Below, piece by piece: positions 8,482-17,952 of a stretch of 60,472 nt of DNA. This DNA is from Chroococcus sp. CMT-3BRIN-NPC107 (GTDB lineage: Bacteria; Cyanobacteriota; Cyanobacteriia; Cyanobacteriales; Chroococcidiopsidaceae), in contig JAHHGY010000013.1 of assembly GCA_019359635.1 (NCBI GenBank), positions 1-60,472 of the forward strand, given 5' to 3'. The notes under the pieces were generated by a model. It was given only the letters and a program-made list of their open reading frames with translations. It did not search any database and was not told where the DNA came from. The stretch's first letter is position 1. Each line of letters starts with the position of its first letter. The position numbers and the translations under genes are program-made.

Positions 8482-8507
8482 TTGCCTGAATAAGATTATT
8501 CAGGCAA
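8482..8507 (+). terminator. Hairpin after acyltransferase gene (probable terminator)
   Basis: TTGCCTGAAT (8482-8491) is an exact reverse complement of ATTCAGGCAA (8498-8507), with a 6-nt loop, starting 4 bp after the stop codon at 8477. There is no long T-run downstream, so termination may be weak or the hairpin may protect the transcript 3' end. Confidence 0.55.
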
Positions 8508-8600
8508 CGGCTAATTTGCTTTCCATATCTAAGCTATTGCAGATTATTTAGATCGAAAACAGTATATTTTCGGAGACATAATTTATTTGTTGACAAGAGA

Positions 8601-8614
8601 GTAAGTGTAAATAC
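8601..8614 (+). promoter_or_regulatory. NtcA-type box upstream of amt (distal)
   Basis: Perfect palindromic match GTA-N8-TAC. TAN3T sequence TAAATT follows at 8641 with a 26-nt spacer, longer than the usual 20-24. NtcA is the global nitrogen activator of cyanobacteria and amt genes are standard targets. Site call from sequence only. Confidence 0.5.
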
Positions 8615-8688
8615 TTGATTATTTGCAAACAACTAAAGCATAAATTTATCAAATACCTCCGCTTCGCGATCGCAAATCTCAAATATTT

Positions 8689-8702
8689 GTAATCTTTTAT
8701 AC
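8689..8702 (+). promoter_or_regulatory. NtcA-type box upstream of amt (proximal)
   Basis: Second perfect GTA-N8-TAC (GTA ATCTTTTA TAC) 205 bp before the start codon. A weak -10 candidate TACAAG lies 20 nt downstream, but it is not TAN3T. Two perfect boxes within 430 bp upstream of a nitrogen transporter are unlikely by chance; about 0.15 would be expected in a region of this size. Confidence 0.55.
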
Positions 8703-8907
8703 AGAAATTGTGCTTACATTGATACAAGATTAACTACTCAAAAGGTATTAACAACACACTCTAGTTTTAGTCAAAGGACAAGTTACTTTAGGCTTATCTA
8801 TTGCCCTTGGGTCACTTTTTCGAGCGCTAAAGCTCTATGTTGTTAGAAGTTAAGATTCTACCAGCTTATTAAGTATTTAGTAATTTAAGTAAGGATCGCT
8901 GCGACGG

Positions 8908-10536
8908 ATGAAGGTAAGACTCACGCACAAGCACAAGTTGAAAAACAAGAAAAGGCGACCACACGGGTATTCAAAGTCGCGCTTTAACAAAGGTATCCCG
9001 ATTTTGGCTCAGTTAGAGCGGGCAATTAAACAACTAACTCCTAGTTGGCAAGCCTGCATTCCTCTAGCAATCTTGATTGTGCTGGTATGGGGTTATGCAG
9101 CAGTTGCCCAAGATGCGCCTCCTGCGACTACTGACAAGGTAACGCAAGACTTGCAAAGCTTGAGGGTAGGGATGGACACATTGTGGGTGTCGATCGCTGC
9201 CTTTTTGGTATTTTTTATGAATGCTGGTTTCTGTATGCTAGAAACCGGGTTCTGCCGTCAGAAAAACGCTGTTAACGTTCTGGCGAAAAACTTGATCGTA
9301 TTTGCGCTATCTACTGTAGCATTTTGGGCGATTGGTTTTGGCTTAATGTTCGGTGATGGCAATCCATTCTTTGGTACCAATGGCTGGTTCTTGAGTGGAG
9401 CGGACAACAGCCCCGCTACTGGAGATGCCTATCAAGGTGTTTTTAGCGCTCTAAATTGGACAGGCGTACCCCTGGGAGCAAAGTTTTTATTTCAGTTAGT
9501 GTTTGCCGGAACTGCCGCAACAATTGTTTCTGGCGCTGTTGCCGAACGCATTAAATTTTTTAGCTTTTTAGTCTTTAGTCTTTTACTGGTCGGTATTGCC
9601 TACCCAATTACAGGGCATTGGATTTGGGGTGGTGGGTGGCTTGCAAAAGCTGGATTTTGGGACTTTGCCGGATCGACGGTTGTTCACGCCGTTGGTGGTT
9701 GGGCAGCTTTGATGGGTGCAGCCTTATTAGGACCTCGCTTAGGCAAATATCAAAATGGAGAGTCGGTAGCAATGCCAGGACATAACATGAGCATTGCCAC
9801 TTTGGGCGCTTTGATCCTGTGGCTAGGATGGTTTGGGTTTAATCCTGGTTCAACAATGTCAGTAAATCTAAGTATTGCCCACATTGCTTTAACAACGAAC
9901 TTAGCAGGATCTTTAGGGGGTATTACTGCTACAATCACAGCCTGGTTGTATCTTGGCAAGCCTGACTTGTCGATGATTATCAATGGAATCTTGGCAGGCT
10001 TAGTCGGAATTACAGCAAGTTGTGCTTTTGTTAGCTTGCCTTGGGCAGCAGTAATTGGGGCGATCGCGGGAGTAATTGTCGTCTTTGCTGTTACCTTCTT
10101 TGACAGAATTAAAATTGATGACCCTGTAGGTGCAACCTCCGTTCACTTAGTTTGTGGCATTTGGGGAACCCTGGCGGTAGGTTTATTTGCCGAAGGACCT
10201 GCTGGGGCTTTGAATCTATATGGAGAAGGTTTAGGACCAATCAGGGGCTTACTATTGGGTGGTGGTTTCCAGCAAGTTTGGTCGCAAGTTATCGGTATTG
10301 TCTCGGTAGGCGGCATTACTGTTCTCCTAAGTACAATTTTCTGGCTGGCACTCAAGGCTACCTTGGGTATTCGCGTGACTGCGGAAGAAGAATTTCAAGG
10401 CTTGGATATTAGCGAACATGGCATGGAAGCATACAGTGGGTTCCTCAAAGAAGCCGATGCTACTGGGCTTTATGAAACTGATGCTCATGGGAATATAACC
10501 AACCGACCGGGAGATTTATCTAGCAAGTCATACTAG
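8908..10536 (+). CDS. amt: Ammonium transporter (Amt family)
   Basis: Eleven-helix ammonium/methylammonium channel of the inner membrane. Family hallmarks: [13 protein letters not shown] in the first helices, [27 protein letters not shown] with the first pore histidine, WFGFNPGS, and [12 protein letters not shown] with the second pore histidine. The C-terminal cytoplasmic tail has [17 protein letters not shown], the segment that contacts GlnK/PII proteins. The N-terminus is unusual: about 45 very basic residues precede the first hydrophobic segment, and no good Shine-Dalgarno supports ATG 8908, so the true start could lie further in. It is convergent with a second amt (12206-10794) of only moderate similarity. 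Confidence 0.95.
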   Translation: MKVRLTHKHKLKNKKRRPHGYSKSRFNKGIPILAQLERAIKQLTPSWQACIPLAILIVLVWGYAAVAQDAPPATTDKVTQDLQSLRVGMDTLWVSIAAFLVFFMNAGFCMLETGFCRQKNAVNVLAKNLIVFALSTVAFWAIGFGLMFGDGNPFFGTNGWFLSGADNSPATGDAYQGVFSALNWTGVPLGAKFLFQLVFAGTAATIVSGAVAERIKFFSFLVFSLLLVGIAYPITGHWIWGGGWLAKAGFWDFAGSTVVHAVGGWAALMGAALLGPRLGKYQNGESVAMPGHNMSIATLGALILWLGWFGFNPGSTMSVNLSIAHIALTTNLAGSLGGITATITAWLYLGKPDLSMIINGILAGLVGITASCAFVSLPWAAVIGAIAGVIVVFAVTFFDRIKIDDPVGATSVHLVCGIWGTLAVGLFAEGPAGALNLYGEGLGPIRGLLLGGGFQQVWSQVIGIVSVGGITVLLSTIFWLALKATLGIRVTAEEEFQGLDISEHGMEAYSGFLKEADATGLYETDAHGNITNRPGDLSSKSY

Positions 10537-10588
10537 GCAATAGCGGAACGTTTTGGGTGAGGCTATCTCTGTTAGCGGCTCAACTTAA

Positions 10589-10619
10589 AACCTGCCCATA
10601 AACTTCTTACGGGCAGGTT
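10589..10619 (+). terminator. Hairpin terminator between convergent amt genes
   Basis: AACCTGCCC (10589-10597) pairs perfectly with GGGCAGGTT (10611-10619) across a 13-nt loop, 52 bp after the stop of the first amt. Strong GC stem, only a short pyrimidine stretch after it. Confidence 0.6.
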
Positions 10620-10793
10620 CGCTCTTTCCATAACTAAATAATTTCAGCAATAATCTCAAAAAAAGCAAAGTTTTATTCGAGCTTTACCAGCAAATCGTGT
10701 CGGTTTACGCTTTAACTCGCTCGCCGATCTGCCCAGCTTAAGAACTCAAGTAAACTTATAAGCATTTTGTAAGCAGTCTATTGTGCGTAGAGG

Positions 10794-12206
10794 TTAAGAA
10801 TTTTGCTGGATATTTATGCCACCAGCAAATTCTTCTCCATAGCCTTCTTCACCGTGTTCGTGGATATCCATACCTTGATATTCTTCCTCGGCGGAGATCC
10901 GCAAACCGACGGTGGCATCAAGGATTTTGAGAATTACAAACGTACCAACGCCAGCAAAAATATAGGCAACAGCGATCGCTGCTATTTGAATTCCTAGTTG
11001 ATTGAAATTACCACGTAGTAGCCCATCTTTACCAAACTCATTGACTTCAACCGTAGCAAAAATTCCGGTTAAAATTGCTCCTACAGTACCGCCCACACCA
11101 TGCACGGGAAAAGTATCTAAAGAGTCATCAATTTGGAATTTATGCTTGACACTAATGGCAAAAAAGCAGCACACCGCCGTAATGCTACCAATTAATATGG
11201 CAGCTAGAGGAGTCACAAATCCGGCGGCGGGTGTAATGCCGACTAAACCAGCCACTGCACCAGTCGCCACCCCTACAGCCGTTGGTTTGCCGCGTAAAAC
11301 TTTTTCTAAAATTAACCACGTCAAAGCCGCCGCCGCCGCCGCCGTATTGGTAGCTACAAAAGCAACGGTAGCCAAGCTTCCGGAAGCAAAAGCACTACCA
11401 GCATTAAAGCCAAACCAACCAAACCACAGCAAACCCGCACCTAGCAAGATAAAAGGTACGTTGTGAGGAGACGCTAACTGAGTCGGATAGGTTTTGCGCG
11501 GACCAATTACCATCGCCGCGACTATAGCCGAAACCCCAGAGCTAATGTGGACTACTGTACCGCCTGCAAAATCTAGAGCGCCAATGCCGCCGTACAAGCC
11601 CAAAAAGCCACCTTTTGCCCAGACCATGTGCGCTAGAGGACAATAAATAAAAGTTGACCAAATTAGGACAAATAGCGCGTAAGCCCGGAAGCTGACTCGC
11701 TCGACAATTGCTCCAGAAATTAGGGCTGGAGTAATAATTGCAAACATTGCTTGATAAATCATGAATGTTTGGTGAGGGATAGTTGGGGCGTAGGAAACTA
11801 CTTCCTGTGGTGCAGAACCTGTTAGATAATCAGTGGTTGCCGACGGGCTTACACCATTCAAGCCCAGCCATTGCAAGCCACCAATAAAAGGCAACCCCGG
11901 AGCAAAAGACAGACTATAACCCCAGAGAACCCAAGTAACTCCGACAATGCCCATGAGCAGAAAGCTCATCATCAGCGTATTTAAAATATTGCGATCGCGG
12001 ACAAACCCGCCATAGAAAAAAGCCAACCCTGGGGTCATCAACAATACTAGGGCAGAACAAATCAACATAAACCCTGTATCTGCCGCCGTTTGAGCATTTG
12101 TCACCGCCGCTTGAGCATCAAAGGGGGCAGCCAAGGCTGGAGACATTAAAGCCGAGCCTAGCAACAATAGCGCGATCGCTACTGTAATCAGTATTTTCTT
12201 TACCAC
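10794..12206 (-). CDS. amt: Ammonium transporter (Amt/AmtB-like)
   Basis: 470-residue Amt protein closer to E. coli AmtB than its neighbour. It starts with GTG at 12206 and has a cleavable-looking signal peptide ending near ALAAP, as in AmtB. Hallmarks: PGLAFFYGGFVRDRN, FAGGTVVHISSG (pore His), LLWFGWFGFNAGS, FPVHGVGGTVGA (second pore His), and tail RISAEEEYQGMDIHEHGEE for PII docking. Imports ammonium or recaptures leaked ammonia. Upstream at 12280-12293 is a perfect NtcA-type box. The tail-to-tail arrangement with the first amt leaves 257 bp between their stops. Confidence 0.96.
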   Translation of the reverse strand: MVKKILITVAIALLLLGSALMSPALAAPFDAQAAVTNAQTAADTGFMLICSALVLLMTPGLAFFYGGFVRDRNILNTLMMSFLLMGIVGVTWVLWGYSLSFAPGLPFIGGLQWLGLNGVSPSATTDYLTGSAPQEVVSYAPTIPHQTFMIYQAMFAIITPALISGAIVERVSFRAYALFVLIWSTFIYCPLAHMVWAKGGFLGLYGGIGALDFAGGTVVHISSGVSAIVAAMVIGPRKTYPTQLASPHNVPFILLGAGLLWFGWFGFNAGSAFASGSLATVAFVATNTAAAAAALTWLILEKVLRGKPTAVGVATGAVAGLVGITPAAGFVTPLAAILIGSITAVCCFFAISVKHKFQIDDSLDTFPVHGVGGTVGAILTGIFATVEVNEFGKDGLLRGNFNQLGIQIAAIAVAYIFAGVGTFVILKILDATVGLRISAEEEYQGMDIHEHGEEGYGEEFAGGINIQQNS

Positions 12207-12279
12207 TTAATCGAACCTTGTGTATCTATAGATAGAGTGCCGTGAATCTCATTGCATCAGTATCTCTAGGGATGATTCC

Positions 12280-12293
12280 GTATACTACGATAC
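12280..12293 (-). promoter_or_regulatory. NtcA-type box upstream of second amt
   Basis: GTA-N8-TAC (GTA TACTACGA TAC), 73 bp upstream of the GTG start at 12206. No well-placed TAN3T element is found 20-24 nt downstream on the minus strand, so promoter geometry is not canonical, but location and target make it a good candidate. Confidence 0.45.
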
Positions 12294-12336
12294 ATTTGTC
12301 TCAATTAACCAAAATATAATTTCAGTCAAAGCCGCT

Positions 12337-15018
12337 CTACTGCACCGATTCATTTACAGGAAAACGATCTATTAATTGTACGGCTCGATAAGCATTGCGT
12401 TGTAAAGAGGTTGGCAAGTGAGGGACATAAGGAATCTGCGATAACAAATCTAAGGTGCGGCGCAAGAGGCGGACTACATCACCTTCATCTAAACTTGTAT
12501 GACTGCATAGTTCAACCCAATCTATTCCCAACGCCCATTGTTCGAGTAAAGCAACTAAATCGTACTCTAACCAAATTGGCAAAGCAATGTTGTAACGGCG
12601 TTGCATTTGAAATAAATTCCGGCGAGTAGAGCGCAAGCAAGCAAGCGCTTCTTCTACAGGAATTGACAAGGTATAACGCACCCAGGTATCGGGACGCGGA
12701 GTTTCTGTAACAATTGCTGCGATCGCCGCCGCCAAACAATGAGGATCTAATTCGTCAAATTCACCGCTTGCTAAAGCTAAACCTATCCACAGTTCATTGT
12801 CGCCGCGAATTGCCGCCGCTACTTGTCCTAAATCTGTGGGTACTAAGTCTTGCAAACATCCAAATCGCTGCAAAATTTCAATTAAATGTAAAAATTCTTC
12901 CCAGTGACGTTGAGAAGTTTTTTCTAATTCTGCTTGACGATTAGAAATTTCTGCTTCTAACTCTATAGCTTTATTGCGACGCTTAAAAAGTGTTGCCGGG
13001 TTGCCTAATTCGTGCAGAGGATGAGCTTCTATTTGCGCTGCTACCGCTTGGGTTCGCTGTTGTTGAGCTAAAACTTCGGGCGCGGTGTGAATAATTGCCG
13101 CAGAATTAGGAATTAAAGCTGCAACTGCTGCAGATTCTTGGCTTCCACGGCGCGATTGTCCGGGTTTAATTGGCATTTCTACCGGAGGTAAAAGATCGCT
13201 AGAAATTTCAAGAGGTGGTAACTCGGCGTGTAAATCTACAACATCGCTTGTTGTGACTACATACCAGCGATTATTTGCCCCTAAACATACCAAATAAGGC
13301 GCTTGTCCCGCGCCGGGGGTTTTGGCAACCAAAACGGCGGTTAGGGGTACTGAGGTGGCGATATTTTTTCCTTTTAAACTCAAAAGCGTACCCGTCATCG
13401 CAAAACTAATAGTTAGACTTAATTGCTCCATCCGGTCATCGGTGGCTTGCTCTTGGAGAGTTTTAAGTAGCTGGGTTTCAACTTTAAGGCGTTGACGCAA
13501 TTTTTCGTAGTTTTGCAACTCGATGGGATCTATTGATGCTAGTTGCTCTTGAACTTGGGCTAATTGAGCTTGCACCAAAGCGATCGCTTCGTATTGAGGT
13601 TTTAAGTATAAATTGGCGATATATTGCCCAAAACTGCGTTCTATAAGTTCTTTTGCTTGCTCTAAGGTGTGAGTTTGCAACAAGTTCAACACCATGCCAT
13701 AGGTAGGCGTAAACTGACTAACCAAAGGATCGGCTTTAGCTGTTGCTAAATAAGCGGCTTCTTTTGCCCCTTCAAAGGGGGTTTGGGCGGTCACGACGTA
13801 GCCGCGCTTATCCATACCCCTGCGACCTGCTCTACCCGCCATTTGCAGGAACTCTGAAGCATTCAACAATCGATGTCCGCGATCGGTGCGTTTAGATAAA
13901 CTAGAAATTACGGTAGTCCGAGCAGGCATATTGATTCCCGCCGCTAGAGTTTCCGTTGCAAATACAACTTTAATTAGCCCTTGTTGGAATAATTCTTCAA
14001 CTAACCCTTTCCAAGCTGGCAATATTCCCGCATGATGAGCCGCAATTCCGCGATACAACGGCTGAACTTGTCCTATTCTTCCCGCGTCGGGATTGCGCTG
14101 CAAAAATTCATCAATTTGCCATTTCAATTCTCCTGCTTCGGTGGGATTAACTAAAGTCAAATTTCCCAAATCTTCTACTGCTTTGTCGCAACCTCTACGG
14201 CTGAAGATAAAGTAAATAGCAGGCAACATATCTCTAGAACTTAACTGATTGAGCAGGTAAATTATGCTTGGAGCTTCAGGTCTTGCACCATTGCGTCGAG
14301 CGTCTTTAGCCTTTTGCGCGTCTATGCTACCACGTTTTGGACGCAGGCGTGGGTTAATTTTGCCGCCTTCAAGGAGAGGAAATAGTCCCTTAACATTACA
14401 AAACTTAAAATCTAAAGGTACGGGACGAAAATCTGAGTAAATTAGTTGAGTTGGTCCATGAACGGTATTAATCCAGTCGGTGAGTTGGTCGCTGTTGGCA
14501 ACAGTAGCAGAAAGGGCAACTAATTGAATTTCTCTAGGGCAGTAGATAATTGATTCTTCCCAAACTGTTCCCCGTTGGCGATCGTTCATATAGTGACATT
14601 CATCTAATACAACCGCTTCTACTCCCTGCATAGATGTTCCCACTTCACCGATGGGAGTACCGTAGAGCATATTACGAAAAATTTCGGTAGTCATCACCAA
14701 GATAGGAGCTTCGCGATTAATCGAAACATCTCCCGTCAATAGTCCTACCTTATCAGCGCCAAATACTCGGCGAAAATCACGCAGTTTTTGGTTAGATAAC
14801 GCTTTAAGAGGTGTTGTGTAAAACACTCGTTTTCCCCGCGTGAGGGCGCGATGAATGGCGTATTCGCCAATTAATGTTTTGCCTGAACCTGTAGGCGCGC
14901 AAACAACTACCGACTTGTCAGCATTTAAAGCCGCGATCGCGCTTTTTTGAAATTCATCTAGTTCAAACGGAAATATATTTTTTAAATCTAGTTCGGGTAA
15001 TATTTGGGAAACGTCCAC
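12337..15018 (-). CDS. Ski2-like DEAD/DEAH-box RNA helicase
   Basis: 893-residue superfamily 2 helicase of the Ski2/Mtr4/HelY group. N-terminal RecA domain: Q-motif-like FELDEFQKSAI, Walker A APTGSGKT, motif II DECH, motif III SAT. Second RecA domain: FATETLAAGINMPA and motif VI QMAGRAGRRG. A long C-terminal half includes a DSHCT-type helical region (from about residue 700). It starts at GTG 15018. The role is ATP-dependent RNA unwinding, probably in RNA processing or decay in the cytoplasm; the substrate is not known for the cyanobacterial members. It is followed on the same strand only after 124 bp by amt regulatory DNA, and proC lies 174 bp upstream. Confidence 0.92.
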   Translation of the reverse strand: MDVSQILPELDLKNIFPFELDEFQKSAIAALNADKSVVVCAPTGSGKTLIGEYAIHRALTRGKRVFYTTPLKALSNQKLRDFRRVFGADKVGLLTGDVSINREAPILVMTTEIFRNMLYGTPIGEVGTSMQGVEAVVLDECHYMNDRQRGTVWEESIIYCPREIQLVALSATVANSDQLTDWINTVHGPTQLIYSDFRPVPLDFKFCNVKGLFPLLEGGKINPRLRPKRGSIDAQKAKDARRNGARPEAPSIIYLLNQLSSRDMLPAIYFIFSRRGCDKAVEDLGNLTLVNPTEAGELKWQIDEFLQRNPDAGRIGQVQPLYRGIAAHHAGILPAWKGLVEELFQQGLIKVVFATETLAAGINMPARTTVISSLSKRTDRGHRLLNASEFLQMAGRAGRRGMDKRGYVVTAQTPFEGAKEAAYLATAKADPLVSQFTPTYGMVLNLLQTHTLEQAKELIERSFGQYIANLYLKPQYEAIALVQAQLAQVQEQLASIDPIELQNYEKLRQRLKVETQLLKTLQEQATDDRMEQLSLTISFAMTGTLLSLKGKNIATSVPLTAVLVAKTPGAGQAPYLVCLGANNRWYVVTTSDVVDLHAELPPLEISSDLLPPVEMPIKPGQSRRGSQESAAVAALIPNSAAIIHTAPEVLAQQQRTQAVAAQIEAHPLHELGNPATLFKRRNKAIELEAEISNRQAELEKTSQRHWEEFLHLIEILQRFGCLQDLVPTDLGQVAAAIRGDNELWIGLALASGEFDELDPHCLAAAIAAIVTETPRPDTWVRYTLSIPVEEALACLRSTRRNLFQMQRRYNIALPIWLEYDLVALLEQWALGIDWVELCSHTSLDEGDVVRLLRRTLDLLSQIPYVPHLPTSLQRNAYRAVQLIDRFPVNESVQ

Positions 15019-15192
15019 GTTTTATTTAGGCGAGAGGCAATGTATTTGTAAGGCAGAACGGGCTTTGCCAACTTTAGACCATCAGTACGATTGTAGGGCA
15101 AATTTTTTAAATAGATATTTTGACGTTGCCAAAGGAGTAATTAAGCAGTTTTCAATTGCCGACGACTAATATTTTGGCTGCTGTACCTGAGT

Positions 15193-16017
15193 TTATTTAC
15201 CTAACTCTTGCGATCGCTCTGTAGCTGCTTGTACGGCTTGAATTAACGCCGAACGCAGTCCCAATCGTTCTAACTGGGCGACTCCAGCAATGGTCGTTCC
15301 TCCAGGGCTTGTAACTCGATCTTTGAGTTCGGCGGGGTGCATTTCTGTAGTTTGCAATAGTTCTACCGTGCCTTTGAGCGTCGCCAGAGCTAGTTGCATG
15401 GCAATATTTCTTGGCAAGCCCGATTTTACTCCCCCATCGGCTAAAGCTTCGACAATTATTGCTACGTAAGCCGGGCCCGATCCGGATAATCCTGTTACCG
15501 CATCCATCAGGGTTTCGGAAACTTCCACTACTTCCCCCACCGACTCAAATAGTTTTCTTGCTACTTGGCGATCGCTATCTTTTGCCTGAGAACCCATAGC
15601 CAAGGCGGTAATGCCTGCTCCTATTGTAGCTGGGGTATTGGGCATTGCTCTAATTACTGGTAGTTGCTCAAAAGCTGACTCTAATTGACTTAACTTCACT
15701 CCTGCCAAAATCGAAATTATTAACGGCTTTGATGGATTTGTAATTAAAGTTTGGTTTAGTTTGCTAGCAACTTCGGCAAATATCTGAGGTTTGATGGCAA
15801 GTAAAATAGCTGGAGTGCTACGAGCTAGTGTTTGGTTATCGGCAGTTACTTGCACGCCATAAGTTTCGGCTAAATAATGGCGGCGCGTCTCCTGTACTTC
15901 GCTAACTATCAATTCTTGGGGTTGATAAATTTCCCCAATGATTAAGCGGGATAACAGCGCTTCGCCCATTACCCCGCCACCTATTAAACCAAGCTTGCAT
16001 TCGAGCAACGCCATCAT
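15193..16017 (-). CDS. proC: Pyrroline-5-carboxylate reductase
   Basis: Catalyses the last step of proline synthesis, NADPH-dependent reduction of pyrroline-5-carboxylate. The N-terminal Rossmann motif is GLIGGGVMGEALL; central conserved block is VIRAMPNTPATIGAG; the C-terminal signature is LKDRVTSPGGTTIAG. 274 residues is full length. Two ATG codons occur in a row (16017 and 16014), and the AAAGG is so close that the exact start is uncertain by one codon. It is the last gene of a minus-strand run pipX-pipY-sepF-proC, a common cyanobacterial gene order. Confidence 0.96.
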   Translation of the reverse strand: MMALLECKLGLIGGGVMGEALLSRLIIGEIYQPQELIVSEVQETRRHYLAETYGVQVTADNQTLARSTPAILLAIKPQIFAEVASKLNQTLITNPSKPLIISILAGVKLSQLESAFEQLPVIRAMPNTPATIGAGITALAMGSQAKDSDRQVARKLFESVGEVVEVSETLMDAVTGLSGSGPAYVAIIVEALADGGVKSGLPRNIAMQLALATLKGTVELLQTTEMHPAELKDRVTSPGGTTIAGVAQLERLGLRSALIQAVQAATERSQELGK

Positions 16018-16093
16018 CCTTTAACGAACAGTTGTTATTTTTCCCTGCTTAGTACAGGATAGAGCGTAGTGTAAGGAAACCAATTCTTAGCTA

Positions 16094-16690
16094 TTAGCTA
16101 GACTGAGCTATTCGTGTAGATTCTGGTGTCCAAGAAGGAGTTGGAGTTGTACTGCGTCCAGTGCGGGCTTGAGCTTGCGTAGCTTCATTTACAACCCCCG
16201 AAGTAGTTGTAACTTGAACGCAGATAGGCGTGAATAAAAATATACTTTCACCTACACGCTCTTGATGACCGTTGATGGCATAAGTTCCACCTGCAACAAA
16301 GTCTACGGCTCGTTGCGCCTGATCTGGGTCTAACATGGTGAGGTTGAGAACTACCGATTTGCGATCGAGCAGCGCTTGAATTGCTTGGGGCATTTCTTCA
16401 AACGTGCGCGGTTCCATTACTATTACTTCGTAAGTGCTATTGTTTGTTCCTGGCATACCAATCACGTTATTTAGTGGTGTACCCGTCTCAATGCTATCTG
16501 GGGCTACAGAAATTCTTTCGCGCATCCGGCGGCGTTGGTTGCGTTCTTCTTCCGGTCTAGATTGGACCTGTTCTTGCTGGTAGCTATTGCGGTAATTATC
16601 TCCATTTCCATTATCTTCATATTCGTCGTATTCGTACTCAATTGGGTCGTTTAAACCCACAAATTCGCGCAACTTTGCAAAAATACTCAC
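16094..16690 (-). CDS. sepF: Cell division protein SepF
   Basis: FtsZ-binding protein that bundles Z-ring filaments and tethers them to the membrane. The N-terminal [13 protein letters not shown] is the membrane-targeting amphipathic helix. A disordered, acidic then Gln/Arg-rich linker follows (about 15-80). The SepF core begins at [14 protein letters not shown], with [15 protein letters not shown] and [15 protein letters not shown] as its conserved segments. 198 residues is typical for cyanobacteria (Cdv2 of Synechococcus). Located between proC and pipY. Confidence 0.95.
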   Translation of the reverse strand: MSIFAKLREFVGLNDPIEYEYDEYEDNGNGDNYRNSYQQEQVQSRPEEERNQRRRMRERISVAPDSIETGTPLNNVIGMPGTNNSTYEVIVMEPRTFEEMPQAIQALLDRKSVVLNLTMLDPDQAQRAVDFVAGGTYAINGHQERVGESIFLFTPICVQVTTTSGVVNEATQAQARTGRSTTPTPSWTPESTRIAQSS

Positions 16691-16887
16691 TGTTTACTTT
16701 CCTCCTGAGAATTTATACCTTTAGTCAACTTGCAAAAGCAATTTTTATCAAGTGCCCTAAGACTAGCCTAAATATGCACCTTCAATTTCTTTGCAAATAA
16801 ATATTGTTTACCGCAGTTTATGAATTTATAAGATTAATAACCTATGTGAGTAATTAACGCAACCTTTGCTCCCACAGTTTTTTTGTA

Positions 16888-17562
16888 CTACTGCGATCGC
16901 CTTGGTCCAAACAAAATTCGTCCTAAACGTACCATTGTTGAACCAGAGGCGATCGCAATTTTATAATCTCCCGACATTCCCATTGACAACTGCTGCATTT
17001 GTTGCAAGCTAGTCCAATTTTTGGTTTGAATTTCTTTGAGCAAAGCGTTAGTGCGATCGAACACGCTTTTTACTTCACTTTCATTTAATCCTACGGGTGG
17101 AATTGTCATTAATCCACAAATTTGCAAGTTCTCGCAGCGATCTAAATTAGGTAAATCTAGCCAAAGCTGGGGTACAGTCCAGCCTGTTTTTTGGGGATCG
17201 CTTTCAATTTTTACTTGCAAGCAAACTTGAGGGCGATAATGGTTTTCTTGAGCTAACTTATCTAATTGCTGTGCCAGTTTTAAACTATCTACTGAGTGAA
17301 TCCACTGAAAAAGCTCTAGAGCTTTTTTAGCTTTGTTACTTTGCAATCTGCCGATAAAGTGCCAAGTGATATCTGTTAAATCTGCTAATTGCTCCTGCTT
17401 GGCTTGAGCTTCTTGGACGCGACTTTCGCCAAAATCACGAATTCCAGCCGCGTAAGCAAACCGCATCGCCTCTACAGGCACTTGTTTAGTAACGGCAATT
17501 AACCTGACATTATTGGGCAAATTTTGACGAATTTGGCTAATCTCTTCGGCAATAGTCATCAT
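16888..17562 (-). CDS. pipY: PipY, YggS/PLPBP-family pyridoxal-phosphate homeostasis protein
   Basis: Single-domain fold-type III PLP-binding protein without known catalysis, involved in vitamin B6 and amino/keto acid balance. The PLP lysine lies in RLIAVTKQVP near residue 27. Other family marks: FGESRVQEAQAK, WHFIGRLQSNKAK, and SMGMSGDYKIAI. 224 residues is normal. Its ATG overlaps the pipX stop codon (ATGA, 17559-17562), so the two are translationally coupled, as described for Synechococcus pipX-pipY. Confidence 0.96.
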   Translation of the reverse strand: MMTIAEEISQIRQNLPNNVRLIAVTKQVPVEAMRFAYAAGIRDFGESRVQEAQAKQEQLADLTDITWHFIGRLQSNKAKKALELFQWIHSVDSLKLAQQLDKLAQENHYRPQVCLQVKIESDPQKTGWTVPQLWLDLPNLDRCENLQICGLMTIPPVGLNESEVKSVFDRTNALLKEIQTKNWTSLQQMQQLSMGMSGDYKIAIASGSTMVRLGRILFGPRRSQ

Positions 17563-17834
17563 TGAAAAGTGCTTTGCAGAATTTTTTGTAGTTGCTCGTA
17601 CTCTTGAAAGTGTCCGCTACGGCGTAGCAAGCGCAAACGAGTTTCTAGCAACAGGCGAGCTTGAGAGCGGCTGACAGATTCAAATTTTATACTACTGCCG
17701 GGAGGTTCGTAAGTGACTAGAAAAAATAAGCGCTGGGCATAGAGAGTAGTAAATAGCTCTTGGGTTTGTTCGAGTACGCAAACTCTAGAAAGTAGACCAA
17801 ATGTTGGATGATTTAGATAGTTTTCTGTATTCAT
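17559..17834 (-). CDS. pipX: PipX, co-activator of NtcA and PII-binding protein
   Basis: 91-residue regulator that shuttles between PII (GlnB), when 2-oxoglutarate is low, and NtcA, whose activation of nitrogen genes it boosts when 2-oxoglutarate is high. Recognised from ENYLNHPTFGLL at the N-terminus, LFTTLYAQRLFFLVTY (Tudor-like strands of the PII/NtcA contact surface), and the helical C-terminus with EARxLxxxRLRxLRR-like spacing (ARLLLETRLRLLRRSG). I place the start at ATG 17834. The frame stays open back to 18035, but the added 67 residues are antisense-independent filler overlapping the upstream gene and are not part of PipX. It overlaps pipY by 4 bp. Confidence 0.96.
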   Translation of the reverse strand: MNTENYLNHPTFGLLSRVCVLEQTQELFTTLYAQRLFFLVTYEPPGSSIKFESVSRSQARLLLETRLRLLRRSGHFQEYEQLQKILQSTFQ

Positions 17835-17952
17835 CAAATCTTGACGCAGGTAGCACCAACTTTCCAAAAAACTGGGTAGATTATGCCGATAATAGCTTGC
17901 TTTGGGCGCAAAAGTGCAGGCGAAAAATATTTTACTGGGGTATGGGTTGTAT

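Larger units (their letters stand above)
8478..8907 (+). other. 430-bp upstream region of ammonium transporter gene
   Basis: Contains a terminator-like hairpin at its left end and two perfect GTA-N8-TAC sites (8601-8614 and 8689-8702) ahead of the amt start at 8908. The remainder is AT-rich and carries no open frame or RNA gene that I can recognise. Confidence 0.7.

Noticed and set aside
11002-11466. 154-codon plus-strand frame inside the second amt gene
   Set aside because: Antisense of a well-conserved transporter gene; Pro/Thr/Ala-rich composition is a by-product of the complementary codons.
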